A stretch of 6,981 bases of DNA from Alphaproteobacteria bacterium (GCA_011524805.1 WTJO01000029.1:1-6981); one strand, 5' to 3'; shown: positions 1 through 6,523, counted from the first letter of the stretch. Notes: generated by a model not told the origin, from the sequence alone. Translations and numbers: made by a program.

Positions 1-2
1 AA

Positions 3-281
3 GCAGAACAGCCGGCAATACCGCTATTCACACCGGCAAGCCAGATTGGCAAGCTGGCAGATAGTCTGAACATAGTTATCGGCGAAGCAGATTTTATCCG
101 TCAGGATGGCCAGATTGAAATCTGGCAATATCAGCAACCAGACTGTGTTGTTGATTTTTATGTGCCATTAGGTGATAGCGAAAAAAACCATATCTCAGGC
201 TGGGATATGCGCCCCCGTATTTTTGGAAGCCAGCTTGATATCCAGCTTTGTAAGGCACAACTTGCAGACCGCGCCCCGTAA
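3..281 (+). CDS. Conserved hypothetical protein, 3' end only (BamE-like motif)
   Basis: The start lies outside the window. The last 92 codons are open in this frame and end in TAA. The visible protein has no membrane segment. Its core reads roughly 'GEADFIRQDGQIEIWQY' (residues 27-43), followed by a Cys and a hydrophobic stretch (CVVDFYV, 48-54). This resembles a pattern I know from small alphaproteobacterial proteins of unknown function, in which an 'LGxPdfvRxxGpxxxWqY...CxLdlfLY' block forms the C-terminal domain. A 'G.PD....W.Y' layout is also reminiscent of the BamE/SmpA fold, but that is inference. A second Cys is present near residue 83. The gene is convergent with nth, with 29 bp between the two stop codons, so it is not in its operon. 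The reading frame is secure; the function is unknown. Confidence 0.7.
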   Translation, partial: AEQPAIPLFTPASQIGKLADSLNIVIGEADFIRQDGQIEIWQYQQPDCVVDFYVPLGDSEKNHISGWDMRPRIFGSQLDIQLCKAQLADRAP

Positions 282-288
282 AGGCTGG

Positions 289-311
289 TCGGTCTTCGTG
301 CCGATAATTTT
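289..311 (+). terminator. Possible weak intrinsic terminator after the partial gene
   Basis: Eight bases after the TAA stop is a short stem, TCGGT (289-293) with GCCGA (300-304) including one U-G pair. It encloses the 6-base loop CTTCGT and is followed by TAATTTT (305-311). The stem is only five pairs, so it is marginal, but its position between two convergent genes and the T run fit a terminator for the plus-strand gene. Confidence 0.35.
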
Positions 312-955
312 CAGGCAGTCTTATCCTTAAACAGGCAGAGATCATAAATGGCGCAGTTACCACATTCTGGCTTACGTGCCTTGCAGATATAGCGCCCATG
401 CAGAATAAGCCAGTGATGCGCGCCTTTTTTATAGGTTTCGGGCACACGCCGTAATAATTCTTTCTCGACAATATTAACATCTTTGCCGGGCGCCAGCCCT
501 GTGCGGTTGCTTACCCTGAAAATATGGGTGTCGACAGCGATGGTTGGCTCGCCAAATGCTTCATTCAGCACGACATTCGCTGTTTTGCGTCCAACCCCCG
601 GCAAGGCTTCAAGTGCCTGCCTGTCTCTGGGGACGTGACCATCATATTGGGTCAGCAAAATTTCAGATAGCGCCTTTACATTCTTTGCCTTGGTATTAAA
701 CAGGCCAATGGTTTTGATATAGGTTTTTATCTCTTCCAGACTAAGTGCGGCCATTTTCTCAGCATTATCTGCCCGCGCAAACAGGGCTTTGGTAGCCTTA
801 TTCACCCCGACATCTGTTGCCTGAGCAGATAGTACAACCGCGACTAGCAAGGTAAAAGGGTTGGTAAATTCAAGTTCTGTCTGAGGGTCTGGCTCTGTTT
901 TGGATAGATGCTCAAAGACTGATACAATATCAGCCAGTTTCATTTTTTTAGCCAT
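311..955 (-). CDS. nth: Endonuclease III, DNA glycosylase/AP lyase
   Basis: This base-excision-repair enzyme removes oxidised pyrimidines from DNA and cleaves at the abasic site by beta-elimination. The 214-residue product has the family's usual length. The helix-hairpin-helix lies at about 117-130 (ALPGVGRKTANVVL) and contains the catalytic Lys at 124. The catalytic Asp is D142 in 'AVDTHIFRV'. The C-terminal [4Fe-4S] ligands are complete in the classic C-X6-C-X2-C-X5-C spacing (C191, C198, C201, C207). The start at 955 is supported by AGGAA at 961-965, five bases upstream. A second Met at codon 5 is less well placed. The gene reads the same way as dapB but is separated from it by an opposite-strand gene, so it needs its own promoter; a candidate lies at 995-1023. 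The identification is near certain. Confidence 0.97.
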   Translation of the reverse strand: MAKKMKLADIVSVFEHLSKTEPDPQTELEFTNPFTLLVAVVLSAQATDVGVNKATKALFARADNAEKMAALSLEEIKTYIKTIGLFNTKAKNVKALSEILLTQYDGHVPRDRQALEALPGVGRKTANVVLNEAFGEPTIAVDTHIFRVSNRTGLAPGKDVNIVEKELLRRVPETYKKGAHHWLILHGRYICKARKPECGNCAIYDLCLFKDKTA

Positions 956-994
956 TTTGGTTCCTGTGACCTATATTAGGTTAAGCGTAAGCCT

Positions 995-1023
995 ATCATA
1001 TCAATTCCGTTTATAAGTGCGAA
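995..1023 (-). promoter_or_regulatory. Candidate sigma-70 promoter for nth
   Basis: On the minus strand, TTCGCA (1018-1023; 4 of 6 to TTGACA) is separated by exactly 17 bp from TATGAT (995-1000; 5 of 6 to TATAAT). Initiation would fall about 35 bp before the nth ATG. The site lies in the 80-bp divergent gap shared with the DUF2244 gene. A TATAAG on the plus strand at 1012-1017 could serve that gene, but no matching -35 box was seen. Confidence 0.45.
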
Positions 1024-1035
1024 TAGTTTATCATC

Positions 1036-1551
1036 ATGTCTGCCGCCGCATCACGATATTATTACAGCCAGTCCACACAGACAGATGAAGTTATCACCAT
1101 CTCGCTCTGGCCTTACCGGTCTCTGTCAATTAAAGGGTTCCGGATTGTTATCGGTTCAATTGCACTGGCGCTCAGCATTGTTGGTGTTGGCTTTATGATG
1201 ATGGGGGCATGGCCGGTGCTGGGGTTTTTGGGACTGGAAATCGCGGTGGTATGGTTTGCCTTCAAGCTGAATTATCGGGCTGGCAGGCTGATTGAAACAA
1301 TTTTTATCAGCAAATCAGGTGTCACCATAGAACGGACAGATTGGCGGGGACGGCCGGCAAGCCAGCATATTGACAGCCCGTGGGTGACAGCCGAACTGGT
1401 GCCCAAAACCGCAAGACGGCGCAAGCTGATGCTGTCAGTACATGGCAACACTGTCGAAATAGGGGCTTTTCTGCCCCCTGTTGAAAAGCCGGCCTTAGCG
1501 AAAGCACTAAATGACGCGCTTTTACGAATGCGCAGTCAACATCAAAGCTAG
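1036..1551 (+). CDS. DUF2244-type integral membrane protein
   Basis: The 171-residue protein resembles the DUF2244 (Pfam PF10003) family of unassigned alphaproteobacterial membrane proteins. Visible layout: a short N-terminal tail, an 'ISLWPYRSLSIKGF' entry segment (22-35), two adjacent hydrophobic helices at about 36-54 and 57-78 with a Gly-Pro turn between them, then a soluble C-terminal domain. That domain ends in the family-like 'VEIGAFLPPVEKPALAKAL' block (140-158). This predicts two membrane spans with a cytoplasmic tail carrying an Arg/Lys cluster (126-130). No enzymatic residues are recognisable. The ATG at 1036 has no clear Shine-Dalgarno sequence, so the start is less certain than the frame. 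It is divergent from nth and overlaps the end of dapB by four bases tail to tail. Family assignment is from memory of its motifs. Confidence 0.85.
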   Translation: MSAAASRYYYSQSTQTDEVITISLWPYRSLSIKGFRIVIGSIALALSIVGVGFMMMGAWPVLGFLGLEIAVVWFAFKLNYRAGRLIETIFISKSGVTIERTDWRGRPASQHIDSPWVTAELVPKTARRRKLMLSVHGNTVEIGAFLPPVEKPALAKALNDALLRMRSQHQS

Positions 1552-2357
1552 TCTGAAGATAGTCCCAATACATCTGTCATATCATACAGCCCGTTTGGCG
1601 CGCTGGCAGCAAATCTGGCTGCTTCTACAGCGCCTCTGGCAAAGATAATCCTGCCAGTTGCCCTGTGGGTAATCTCGATACGTTCCTGCTGGCCGAAAAA
1701 GCTGACCGTATGCTCTCCTGCCACATCGCCGCCACGCAGTACCGCAAAGCCGATATCGCCTTTCTTGCGGGCACCTGTCTCGCCATCACGTCCGCTATCA
1801 CGCACCGCATCCAGCGAAACACCCCGCCCTTTTGCGGCTGCATGGCCAAGTGCCAGTGCCGTGCCTGAGGGCGCATCAATTTTGTGATGGTGATGTGTTT
1901 CGACAATTTCAATATCCCAGTCATCAGACAAAGCGCGCGCAACATCTGATACGATCCGTGATAATAACGTCACCCCAACAGAGGTATTGGCACAATAGAC
2001 AACCGGAATGTCACTGGCGGCCTCAGCAATTTTCTGCTCATCTGACGCGCTCAGCCCTGTTGTGCCAATGACCATCGGCGTGGCGGTGCTACGCGCTATC
2101 GCAAGATGCGCCATGGTGACCTCAGGGCGGGTAAAATCAACGATTACACAACCAGGCCCCTGACCCAGAGCGGCGCTATCATCACTGACAGTCACCCCCA
2201 TCATCTTGGTGCCAATTTTGTCGCTGGATTTATCTTCTGTAGCTGCTTTCAGCGTAGTATTCTGTTCTGCCTATACATTCTGGCTCATCTGTTCCATTCT
2301 TCCGGCTGCGCCCGGCAAGGCAATTGAAAAATCCTGTGCTGTCCTCTCTTCTCTCAC
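1548..2357 (-). pseudogene. dapB: 4-hydroxy-tetrahydrodipicolinate reductase, interrupted by an in-frame TAG
   Basis: DapB makes tetrahydrodipicolinate with NAD(P)H in the diaminopimelate/lysine pathway. The downstream 218 codons (ATG at 2204) carry the FTRPE motif, 'VIGTTG', the catalytic 'HHHHKIDAPSGTA' block with the expected His pair and Lys, 'GFAVLRGGDVAGEHTV' and the 'GLYDMTDVLGL' C-terminus. The N-terminal NAD(P)-binding part is present upstream in the same frame: 'IALPGAAGRM' and, after the stop, 'LKAATED'. They are separated by a TAG at 2271-2273. The only upstream start in frame is a GTG at 2355-2357, giving a 28-codon piece. Two further oddities occur: the Gly normally following GRM is replaced, with the segment one residue short, and the loop before 'GVTVSDD' is about seven residues shorter than in Escherichia coli DapB. 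The ATG at 2204 lacks a Shine-Dalgarno sequence and would drop the Rossmann glycine motif. Either a real lesion or a sequence error; gene identity is secure. Confidence 0.8.
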
Positions 2358-2460
2358 CCTTGCCCTGTTGCCGGCAGACTATTTTATTACATCATTATCC
2401 AGCCTATTCCGGACAGCGTTCATGGCATGAATATGTGAGATAGTATAGCGGATTTACAGC

Positions 2461-3576
2461 CTAAGACCAGAGTTGCTTCACACGATCAATGAAACTTTGT
2501 GTCTGCGGGCTGGAATCACCTGTCTCGCCGAATGCTTTTAGCAATTCTTTCTGCTTTTTATTCAGCTTGGTAGGTGTTTCTACCTGAATTTCGACAATCT
2601 GGTCGCCAAGGCTATTGCCACGCAATGCCGGCATGCCTTTTCCGCGCATCCTGAAACGCTTGCCTGTCTGGGTACCTTCTTCGATGCTTAGTCGCGCCAT
2701 TTTACCAGCCAGCGTTGGCACCTCGATTGTCCCGCCAAGCGCGGCTGTTACCATTGGCACAGGCACCGAGATATAGAGATTCTGGCCATCACGCGCAAAT
2801 AGGGGGTGATCTTTCACATTCACAAAAATATACAGATCGCCCGGAAGTGCGCCCCGCATACCTGCCTCGCCTTTGCCAGACAACCTGATGCGCGTGCCTG
2901 TATCTACACCTTTGGGAATATTTACATTCAGCGTCTGTGATTCTTCGACACGCCCCTGTCCACGACAGCTGGTACAGGGGTCTGATATTGTCTGGCCTGC
3001 GCCTCTACATGACGGGCAGGTGCGCTCGACAGTAAAAAAGCCTTGCTGGGCGCGTACTTTACCAACCCCGCCGCATCCACGACATGTCTCAGGTGCAGAG
3101 CCTTTTTTTGCGCCTGAACCTGAACAGTCAGAACAGCTGGCCGCAATAGAGGCAGTAACATCCTTGGTACAGCCATTTAGCGCCTCTTCAAGGGTAACAT
3201 TAAGGTCATACCGCAAATCTGCGCCATGCTGGGCACCACCACCGCCAGACCTGCCGCCTGAAAATTCGGAGAACATCTGCTCGAAAATATCCGAGAAACC
3301 ACCACCGCCAAAACCACCAAAGCCGCCGCCGCCAAAGCCACCGGCAGATTGCTCAAATGCGGCATGACCCATCTGGTCATAGGCAGCCCGTTTATCGCTA
3401 TCTTTCAGCACTTCATAGGCTTCGCTTGCTTCACGAAACCGCTCAGCTGCTGCTTCATCTCCCTGATTTCTGTCAGGGTGATTGGCCATGGCAAGTTTTC
3501 GGTAGGCAGATTTAATCTGCTTTTCATCCGCAGATTTGCTGACCCCAAGCACCTCATAATAATCACGTTTTGCCAT
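2461..3576 (-). CDS. dnaJ: Chaperone DnaJ (Hsp40, type I)
   Basis: This cytoplasmic co-chaperone delivers unfolded clients to DnaK and stimulates its ATPase. All type I parts are present in 371 residues: a J domain (about 5-70) with the HPD motif at 33-35; a Gly/Phe region (77-115); four zinc-binding CxxCxGxG repeats at 148, 165, 187 and 201; then the two C-terminal beta-sandwich client-binding domains and dimerisation tail. The length is typical. The first repeat reads CSDCSGSG, a normal variant. The ATG at 3574-3576 has AGGACA at 3581-3586 upstream with good spacing. The gene starts 89 bp after dnaK on the same strand. A GC-rich hairpin lies in that gap, so dnaJ is probably co-transcribed with dnaK at reduced level. 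It ends in TAG, with no convincing terminator before dapB. Confidence 0.99.
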   Translation of the reverse strand: MAKRDYYEVLGVSKSADEKQIKSAYRKLAMANHPDRNQGDEAAAERFREASEAYEVLKDSDKRAAYDQMGHAAFEQSAGGFGGGGFGGFGGGGFSDIFEQMFSEFSGGRSGGGGAQHGADLRYDLNVTLEEALNGCTKDVTASIAASCSDCSGSGAKKGSAPETCRGCGGVGKVRAQQGFFTVERTCPSCRGAGQTISDPCTSCRGQGRVEESQTLNVNIPKGVDTGTRIRLSGKGEAGMRGALPGDLYIFVNVKDHPLFARDGQNLYISVPVPMVTAALGGTIEVPTLAGKMARLSIEEGTQTGKRFRMRGKGMPALRGNSLGDQIVEIQVETPTKLNKKQKELLKAFGETGDSSPQTQSFIDRVKQLWS

Positions 3577-3616
3577 TGGCTGTCCTGAACCTGTCTGCGA
3601 CCATTACCATAAACAA

Positions 3617-3646
3617 GCGCCAGCCCCTATCTTTCGGGGACGGCGC
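3617..3646 (-). terminator. Hairpin between dnaK and dnaJ (attenuator, partial terminator or mRNA stabiliser)
   Basis: Twenty bases after the dnaK stop, the minus-strand RNA can form GCGCC/GGCGC, then one G-U pair, one mismatch, and CCCC/GGGG around an 8-base loop (GAAAGATA). The sequence immediately downstream is T-rich but broken (TTGTTTATGG), not a clean U tract. This favours partial termination or protection of the upstream dnaK mRNA over full termination. The dnaJ start codon lies 41 bases further on. Confidence 0.55.
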
Positions 3647-3665
3647 CTGTCATAGACATGACTTG

Positions 3666-5567
3666 TTAGCCATTCTTAGCTGATTTGCTGTCATCGACTT
3701 CTTCGAAATCAGCATCTACCACACCATCATCATCATCTCTAGGCTGACCATCTTCTGCTGGCTGTTCAGTCTGATAGGCGGCCTCGCCCATTTTCATCAA
3801 TGCTGATGACAATGTTTCAGATTTTTCCTTGATAGCGGCATCATCATCACCGTCCAGCGCTGCCTGAAGATCAGTAATCGCGGCCTCAACCTCTTCTTTC
3901 AGGCCAGTTTCAGCCTTCTCGCCAAGATCGCTGATAGATTTCTGCGCGCCATGTATAAGAGCTTCTGCCTGATTGCGGTTTTCAACCACTTCACGCCGCT
4001 TTTTATCTTCTTCGGCGAAATTCTCGGCATCCTGAACCATCTGGTCAATCTCGCTATCTTCCAGACCGCCAGAAGCCTTGATGCTGATAGCCTGTTCTTT
4101 GCCGGTTGCCTTGTCTTTAGCGCTTACCTTTACAATACCATTTGCATCAATATCAAACGTCACCTCAATCTGCGGGGTGCCGCGTGGGGCAGAGGGAATA
4201 CCTTCAAGGTTAAACTGGCCAAGCGCCTTGTTATCTGCGGCCATTTCGCGCTCACCCTGAAACACAGAGATTGTCACGGCAGATTGGTTGTCATCTGCTG
4301 TTGAGAATACCTGGCTTTTCTTTGTCGGAATAGTGGTGTTTCTGTCGATCAGACGTGTAAAGACACCGCCAAGCGTCTCAATACCAAGAGAAAGTGGCGT
4401 TACATCCAGCAAAAGCACATCTTTAACATCACCTGTCAGCACGCCTGCCTGAATCGCGGCACCGCTCGCAACAACTTCGTCAGGATTCACCCCTCTATGC
4501 GGCTCCTTGCCGAAAAATTCCTGAACAGTTTCGATGATTTTTGGCATTCTGGTCATGCCGCCAACCAGAATTACTTCATCAATATCACTAGCACTAACAT
4601 CCGCATCTTTCAGCGCCTTGCGGCAGGGATCAAGTGATTTGCTGATCAATCTATCGACAAGCTGTTCCAGCTTGGCACGGGATAATTTGATATTCAGATG
4701 TTTTGGCCCTGAAGCATCTGCTGTGATAAAGGGCAGATTTACTTCTGTCTGGGTAGCGCTAGATAGCTCTATTTTTGCCTTTTCTGCGGCTTCTTTCAGA
4801 CGCTGAAGCGCCATTGTATCGCCGCGCAGGTCAATGCCCTGTTCCGATTTGAACTCGTCAGCCAGATAATCGATCACAGCCTGATCAAAATCTTCACCAC
4901 CAAGGAACGTATCCCCGTTGGTTGATTTAACCTCAAAAACACCGTCGCCAACTTCCAGTATAGATACATCAAAGGTACCGCCACCAAGATCATACACAGC
5001 GATAATGCCTGATTCGTTTCTATCAAGACCATATGCCAGCGCGGCCGCTGTTGGCTCATTGATGATTCTCAACACTTCAAGACCGGCAATTTTGCCTGCA
5101 TCTTTTGTTGCCTGTCTTTGAGCATCGTTGAAATAGGCAGGCACGGTAATCACAGCCTGTTCAACAGTCTCACCAAGAAAAGCTTCTGCATCTTCTTTCA
5201 ATTTACGCAACACAAAGCTAGACATCTGGCTAGGTGAGTAATCTTCACCATCAACCTCAATCCATGCATCGCCATTTTTGGCGGCCTTTACGTTGAAAGG
5301 CACCAGTTCGGAAAAGTCTTTGATGGCAGAATCATCAGCCCGGCGACCAATCAGACGCTTCATTGCGAAAATGGTCTTTGTGGGGTTTGTTACAGCCTGT
5401 CTTTTGGCTGCCTGACCTACCAGCCGCTCGCCATCATCTGTAAAGCCGACCATAGACGGGGTTGTGCGCCCACCTTCTGCATTTTCAATAACACGGGTAT
5501 CTTTGCCGTCCATTACAGCGACACAAGAATTTGTTGTTCCTAAATCAATACCAATTACTTTTCCCAT
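3666..5567 (-). CDS. dnaK: Chaperone DnaK (Hsp70)
   Basis: This ATP-dependent cytosolic chaperone binds exposed hydrophobic peptides and cycles with DnaJ and GrpE. The 633-residue length is standard. The three Hsp70 signatures are intact: 'GIDLGTTNS' at 6-14, 'VYDLGGGTFDVSIL' at 191-204 (containing Thr198, the autophosphorylation site of the family) and 'VILVGGMTRMPKI' at 332-344. The nucleotide domain keeps the segment around residues 69-91 that marks Gram-negative DnaKs. The interdomain linker DVLLLDVTPL is at 383-392. The substrate-binding domain and helical lid follow, ending in the acidic tail 'DADFEEVDD' typical of bacterial DnaK. The ATG at 5565-5567 follows a strong AAGGAC Shine-Dalgarno seven bases upstream. 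A sigma-32-type promoter sits about 70 bp upstream, between grpE and dnaK, so dnaK has its own heat-inducible start in addition to possible read-through from grpE. Confidence 0.99.
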   Translation of the reverse strand: MGKVIGIDLGTTNSCVAVMDGKDTRVIENAEGGRTTPSMVGFTDDGERLVGQAAKRQAVTNPTKTIFAMKRLIGRRADDSAIKDFSELVPFNVKAAKNGDAWIEVDGEDYSPSQMSSFVLRKLKEDAEAFLGETVEQAVITVPAYFNDAQRQATKDAGKIAGLEVLRIINEPTAAALAYGLDRNESGIIAVYDLGGGTFDVSILEVGDGVFEVKSTNGDTFLGGEDFDQAVIDYLADEFKSEQGIDLRGDTMALQRLKEAAEKAKIELSSATQTEVNLPFITADASGPKHLNIKLSRAKLEQLVDRLISKSLDPCRKALKDADVSASDIDEVILVGGMTRMPKIIETVQEFFGKEPHRGVNPDEVVASGAAIQAGVLTGDVKDVLLLDVTPLSLGIETLGGVFTRLIDRNTTIPTKKSQVFSTADDNQSAVTISVFQGEREMAADNKALGQFNLEGIPSAPRGTPQIEVTFDIDANGIVKVSAKDKATGKEQAISIKASGGLEDSEIDQMVQDAENFAEEDKKRREVVENRNQAEALIHGAQKSISDLGEKAETGLKEEVEAAITDLQAALDGDDDAAIKEKSETLSSALMKMGEAAYQTEQPAEDGQPRDDDDGVVDADFEEVDDSKSAKNG

Positions 5568-5646
5568 GATTTTCGTCCTTCTAAAGTAAAGAGACTGTCA
5601 TGTTACCGGCAGGCTGTTCTGGCCATGGCTGATATCACTGACATCT

Positions 5647-5677
5647 CACATATAAGTACTGTTTCTGCATACACAAG
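5647..5677 (-). promoter_or_regulatory. Sigma-32 (RpoH) heat-shock promoter of dnaK
   Basis: The minus strand reads CTTG (5674-5677), a 17-bp spacer, then CTTATATGTG (5647-5656). This matches every fixed position of the alphaproteobacterial heat-shock consensus as I recall it, CTTG-N17/18-CYTAT-T--G. The predicted start site is near 5640, giving a leader of about 70 nt before the dnaK ATG. The match is direct; activity is inferred. Confidence 0.8.
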
Positions 5678-5680
5678 GGC

Positions 5681-5702
5681 TAGGCAGTAAGTTTTATGCC
5701 TA
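5681..5702. repeat. Inverted repeat at the grpE stop codon
   Basis: Perfect 6-bp arms, TAGGCA and TGCCTA, are separated by 10 bp. On the minus strand the first three bases of the leading arm are the grpE TAG stop codon, and the repeat ends three bases before the -35 CTTG of the dnaK promoter. No T run follows in the direction of grpE transcription, so it is not a convincing terminator. It could be a weak mRNA 3' structure or an operator. Confidence 0.35.
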
Positions 5703-6356
5703 TTTATCCTCACTTTTGGCCTGTCCGGCCGGTTTTGACACACCTACCATGGCAGGACGTAACAGCCTGTCATGAAGCTGATAGCCTTTTTGTACCAGCG
5801 TAACCACCATACCTGCCTCTACCTCGTCAGTTGGCACTTCGAACATTGCCTGATGCAGATTATAGTCAAATTTCTCGTCCTGAGGCGCGATAACCGTTAT
5901 GCCGTGACGTTCCAGCGTGGTGGTGATTTCGCGAGCTGTCATTTCGACCCCTATCAGGATATTCTTGATGGTTTCGTCAAGACCGGATTTATCTTCTGGG
6001 ATCAGCTCGACAGCCTTTTCCAGATTATCAAAACTGGCCAGCAAATCACGCGCCAGCCCTACCGCACCATATTTTTTGGAAGAGGCAATTTCCTTATCTG
6101 TGCGTTTGCGCAGATTTTCTGTTTCGGCCATCAGCCGTAATAGCTGATCTTTCAGACTGTCACGTTCGGCAAGCACGGGATCGCCTGCCTCTTCTGCCGT
6201 GTGATCGGCGGTCTGCTCATCTGTCTGGTCTGCAGCATTATCGCTTTGTGGCTGGCTATCTTCAGTGTGCGCTTGTGTTTCAGCTTCAGCTTCTGGCTGC
6301 GGCTCTTCAGGGTTTGCCTGCTGTTTGGCGTTTTCTTCTGCTATCTGGCTCATCAT
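5700..6356 (-). CDS. grpE: Nucleotide exchange factor GrpE
   Basis: GrpE releases ADP from DnaK and so resets the chaperone cycle; the family acts as a dimer in the cytosol. The 218-residue product begins with a long low-complexity tail rich in Glu, Gln, Ala and Asp (about 6-60), longer than the conserved core needs and probably disordered. A coiled coil follows (about 62-95, 'AERDSLKDQLLRLMAETENLRKRT'-type heptads in part), then a helical segment with 'ARDLLASFDNLEKAV' (102-116). The C-terminal beta domain bears the GrpE signature from 'FDYNLHQAMFEV' (163-174) to 'GYQLHDRLLRPAMVGVS' (191-207). Two consecutive ATGs occur at 6356 and 6353. The AAGG upstream is better spaced for the second, so the true protein may start at Met2. 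A 132-bp gap with a separate promoter lies before dnaK. No hrcA gene is next to it. Confidence 0.98.
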   Translation of the reverse strand: MMSQIAEENAKQQANPEEPQPEAEAETQAHTEDSQPQSDNAADQTDEQTADHTAEEAGDPVLAERDSLKDQLLRLMAETENLRKRTDKEIASSKKYGAVGLARDLLASFDNLEKAVELIPEDKSGLDETIKNILIGVEMTAREITTTLERHGITVIAPQDEKFDYNLHQAMFEVPTDEVEAGMVVTLVQKGYQLHDRLLRPAMVGVSKPAGQAKSEDK

Positions 6357-6394
6357 CTTGCCTTTGCGTCCTTTGCCATAAAAATTCTGTCATA

Positions 6395-6415
6395 CCCGCA
6401 ATTCCGGGCTGCGGG
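6395..6415. repeat. Inverted repeat in the grpE leader
   Basis: Perfect arms CCCGCA (6395-6400) and TGCGGG (6410-6415) flank a 9-bp centre. It lies downstream of the predicted grpE start site and about 39 bp upstream of the start codon, so it would form a 6-bp hairpin in the 5' leader. The 9-bp spacer recalls the geometry of the HrcA operator CIRCE, but the arm sequence is unrelated. Confidence 0.3.
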
Positions 6416-6444
6416 ACAGGGGCAATCTATAACCCCTTTGGCAC

Positions 6445-6475
6445 AGATGTGGGCATTACAGCGCAATATGCCAAG
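6445..6475 (-). promoter_or_regulatory. Candidate sigma-32 promoter of grpE
   Basis: The minus strand has CTTGGCA (6469-6475) followed after 15 bp by CCCACATCT (6445-6453). Read against the alphaproteobacterial consensus CTTG-N17/18-CYTAT-T--G, the spacing is 18 and the -10 element has two mismatches. Against the E. coli-type -10 CCCCATNT there is one mismatch. TTGGCA could also act as a sigma-70 -35 box, but no good -10 sits 17 bp from it. The start site would lie roughly 80 bp upstream of grpE. Confidence 0.5.
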
Positions 6476-6507
6476 ACCAGAAGCGCATTTTTTTTGGTTT
6501 TGTGACC

Positions 6508-6523
6508 AATAAACTGGTTTATT
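6508..6523. repeat. 16-bp inverted repeat, possible operator
   Basis: The sequence AATAAAC-TG-GTTTATT has two perfect 7-bp arms around a 2-bp centre. It covers the position where the -35 box of the rightward promoter would be (the -10 TATAAT is at 6539-6544) and lies upstream of the grpE promoter. Its size and spacing suit binding by a dimeric regulator. A second, weaker repeat, TTGGT-N6-ACCAA (6494-6509), abuts it. Confidence 0.4.

Noticed and set aside
1548..2204. Treating the 218-codon frame as a complete, naturally short DapB
   Set aside because: The NAD(P)-binding 'GAAGRM' motif is present upstream in the same frame, and the ATG at 2204 has no Shine-Dalgarno sequence, so this is a truncated remnant rather than the native start.
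2873..3367. Plus-strand Pro-rich frame opposite dnaJ
   Set aside because: It is the antisense shadow of the Gly/Phe-rich and zinc-finger coding region of dnaJ.
5581..5626. Two mini-ORFs in the dnaK leader (7 and 6 codons, minus strand)
   Set aside because: Neither has a Shine-Dalgarno sequence or a regulatory codon run; they are expected by chance in a 70-nt leader.
6353..6379. An 8-codon leader ORF whose TGA overlaps the grpE start codons
   Set aside because: The overlap looks like translational coupling, but its ATG has no ribosome-binding site and the length is within chance.
6395..6415. CIRCE operator (HrcA binding site) upstream of grpE
   Set aside because: The 9-bp spacer fits, but the arms CCCGCA/TGCGGG share nothing with TTAGCACTC/GAGTGCTAA and are only 6 bp long. 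It is listed only as an inverted repeat.
6488..6495. Run of eight T as an intrinsic terminator on the plus strand
   Set aside because: No stable GC-rich stem precedes it and there is no plus-strand gene upstream to terminate.
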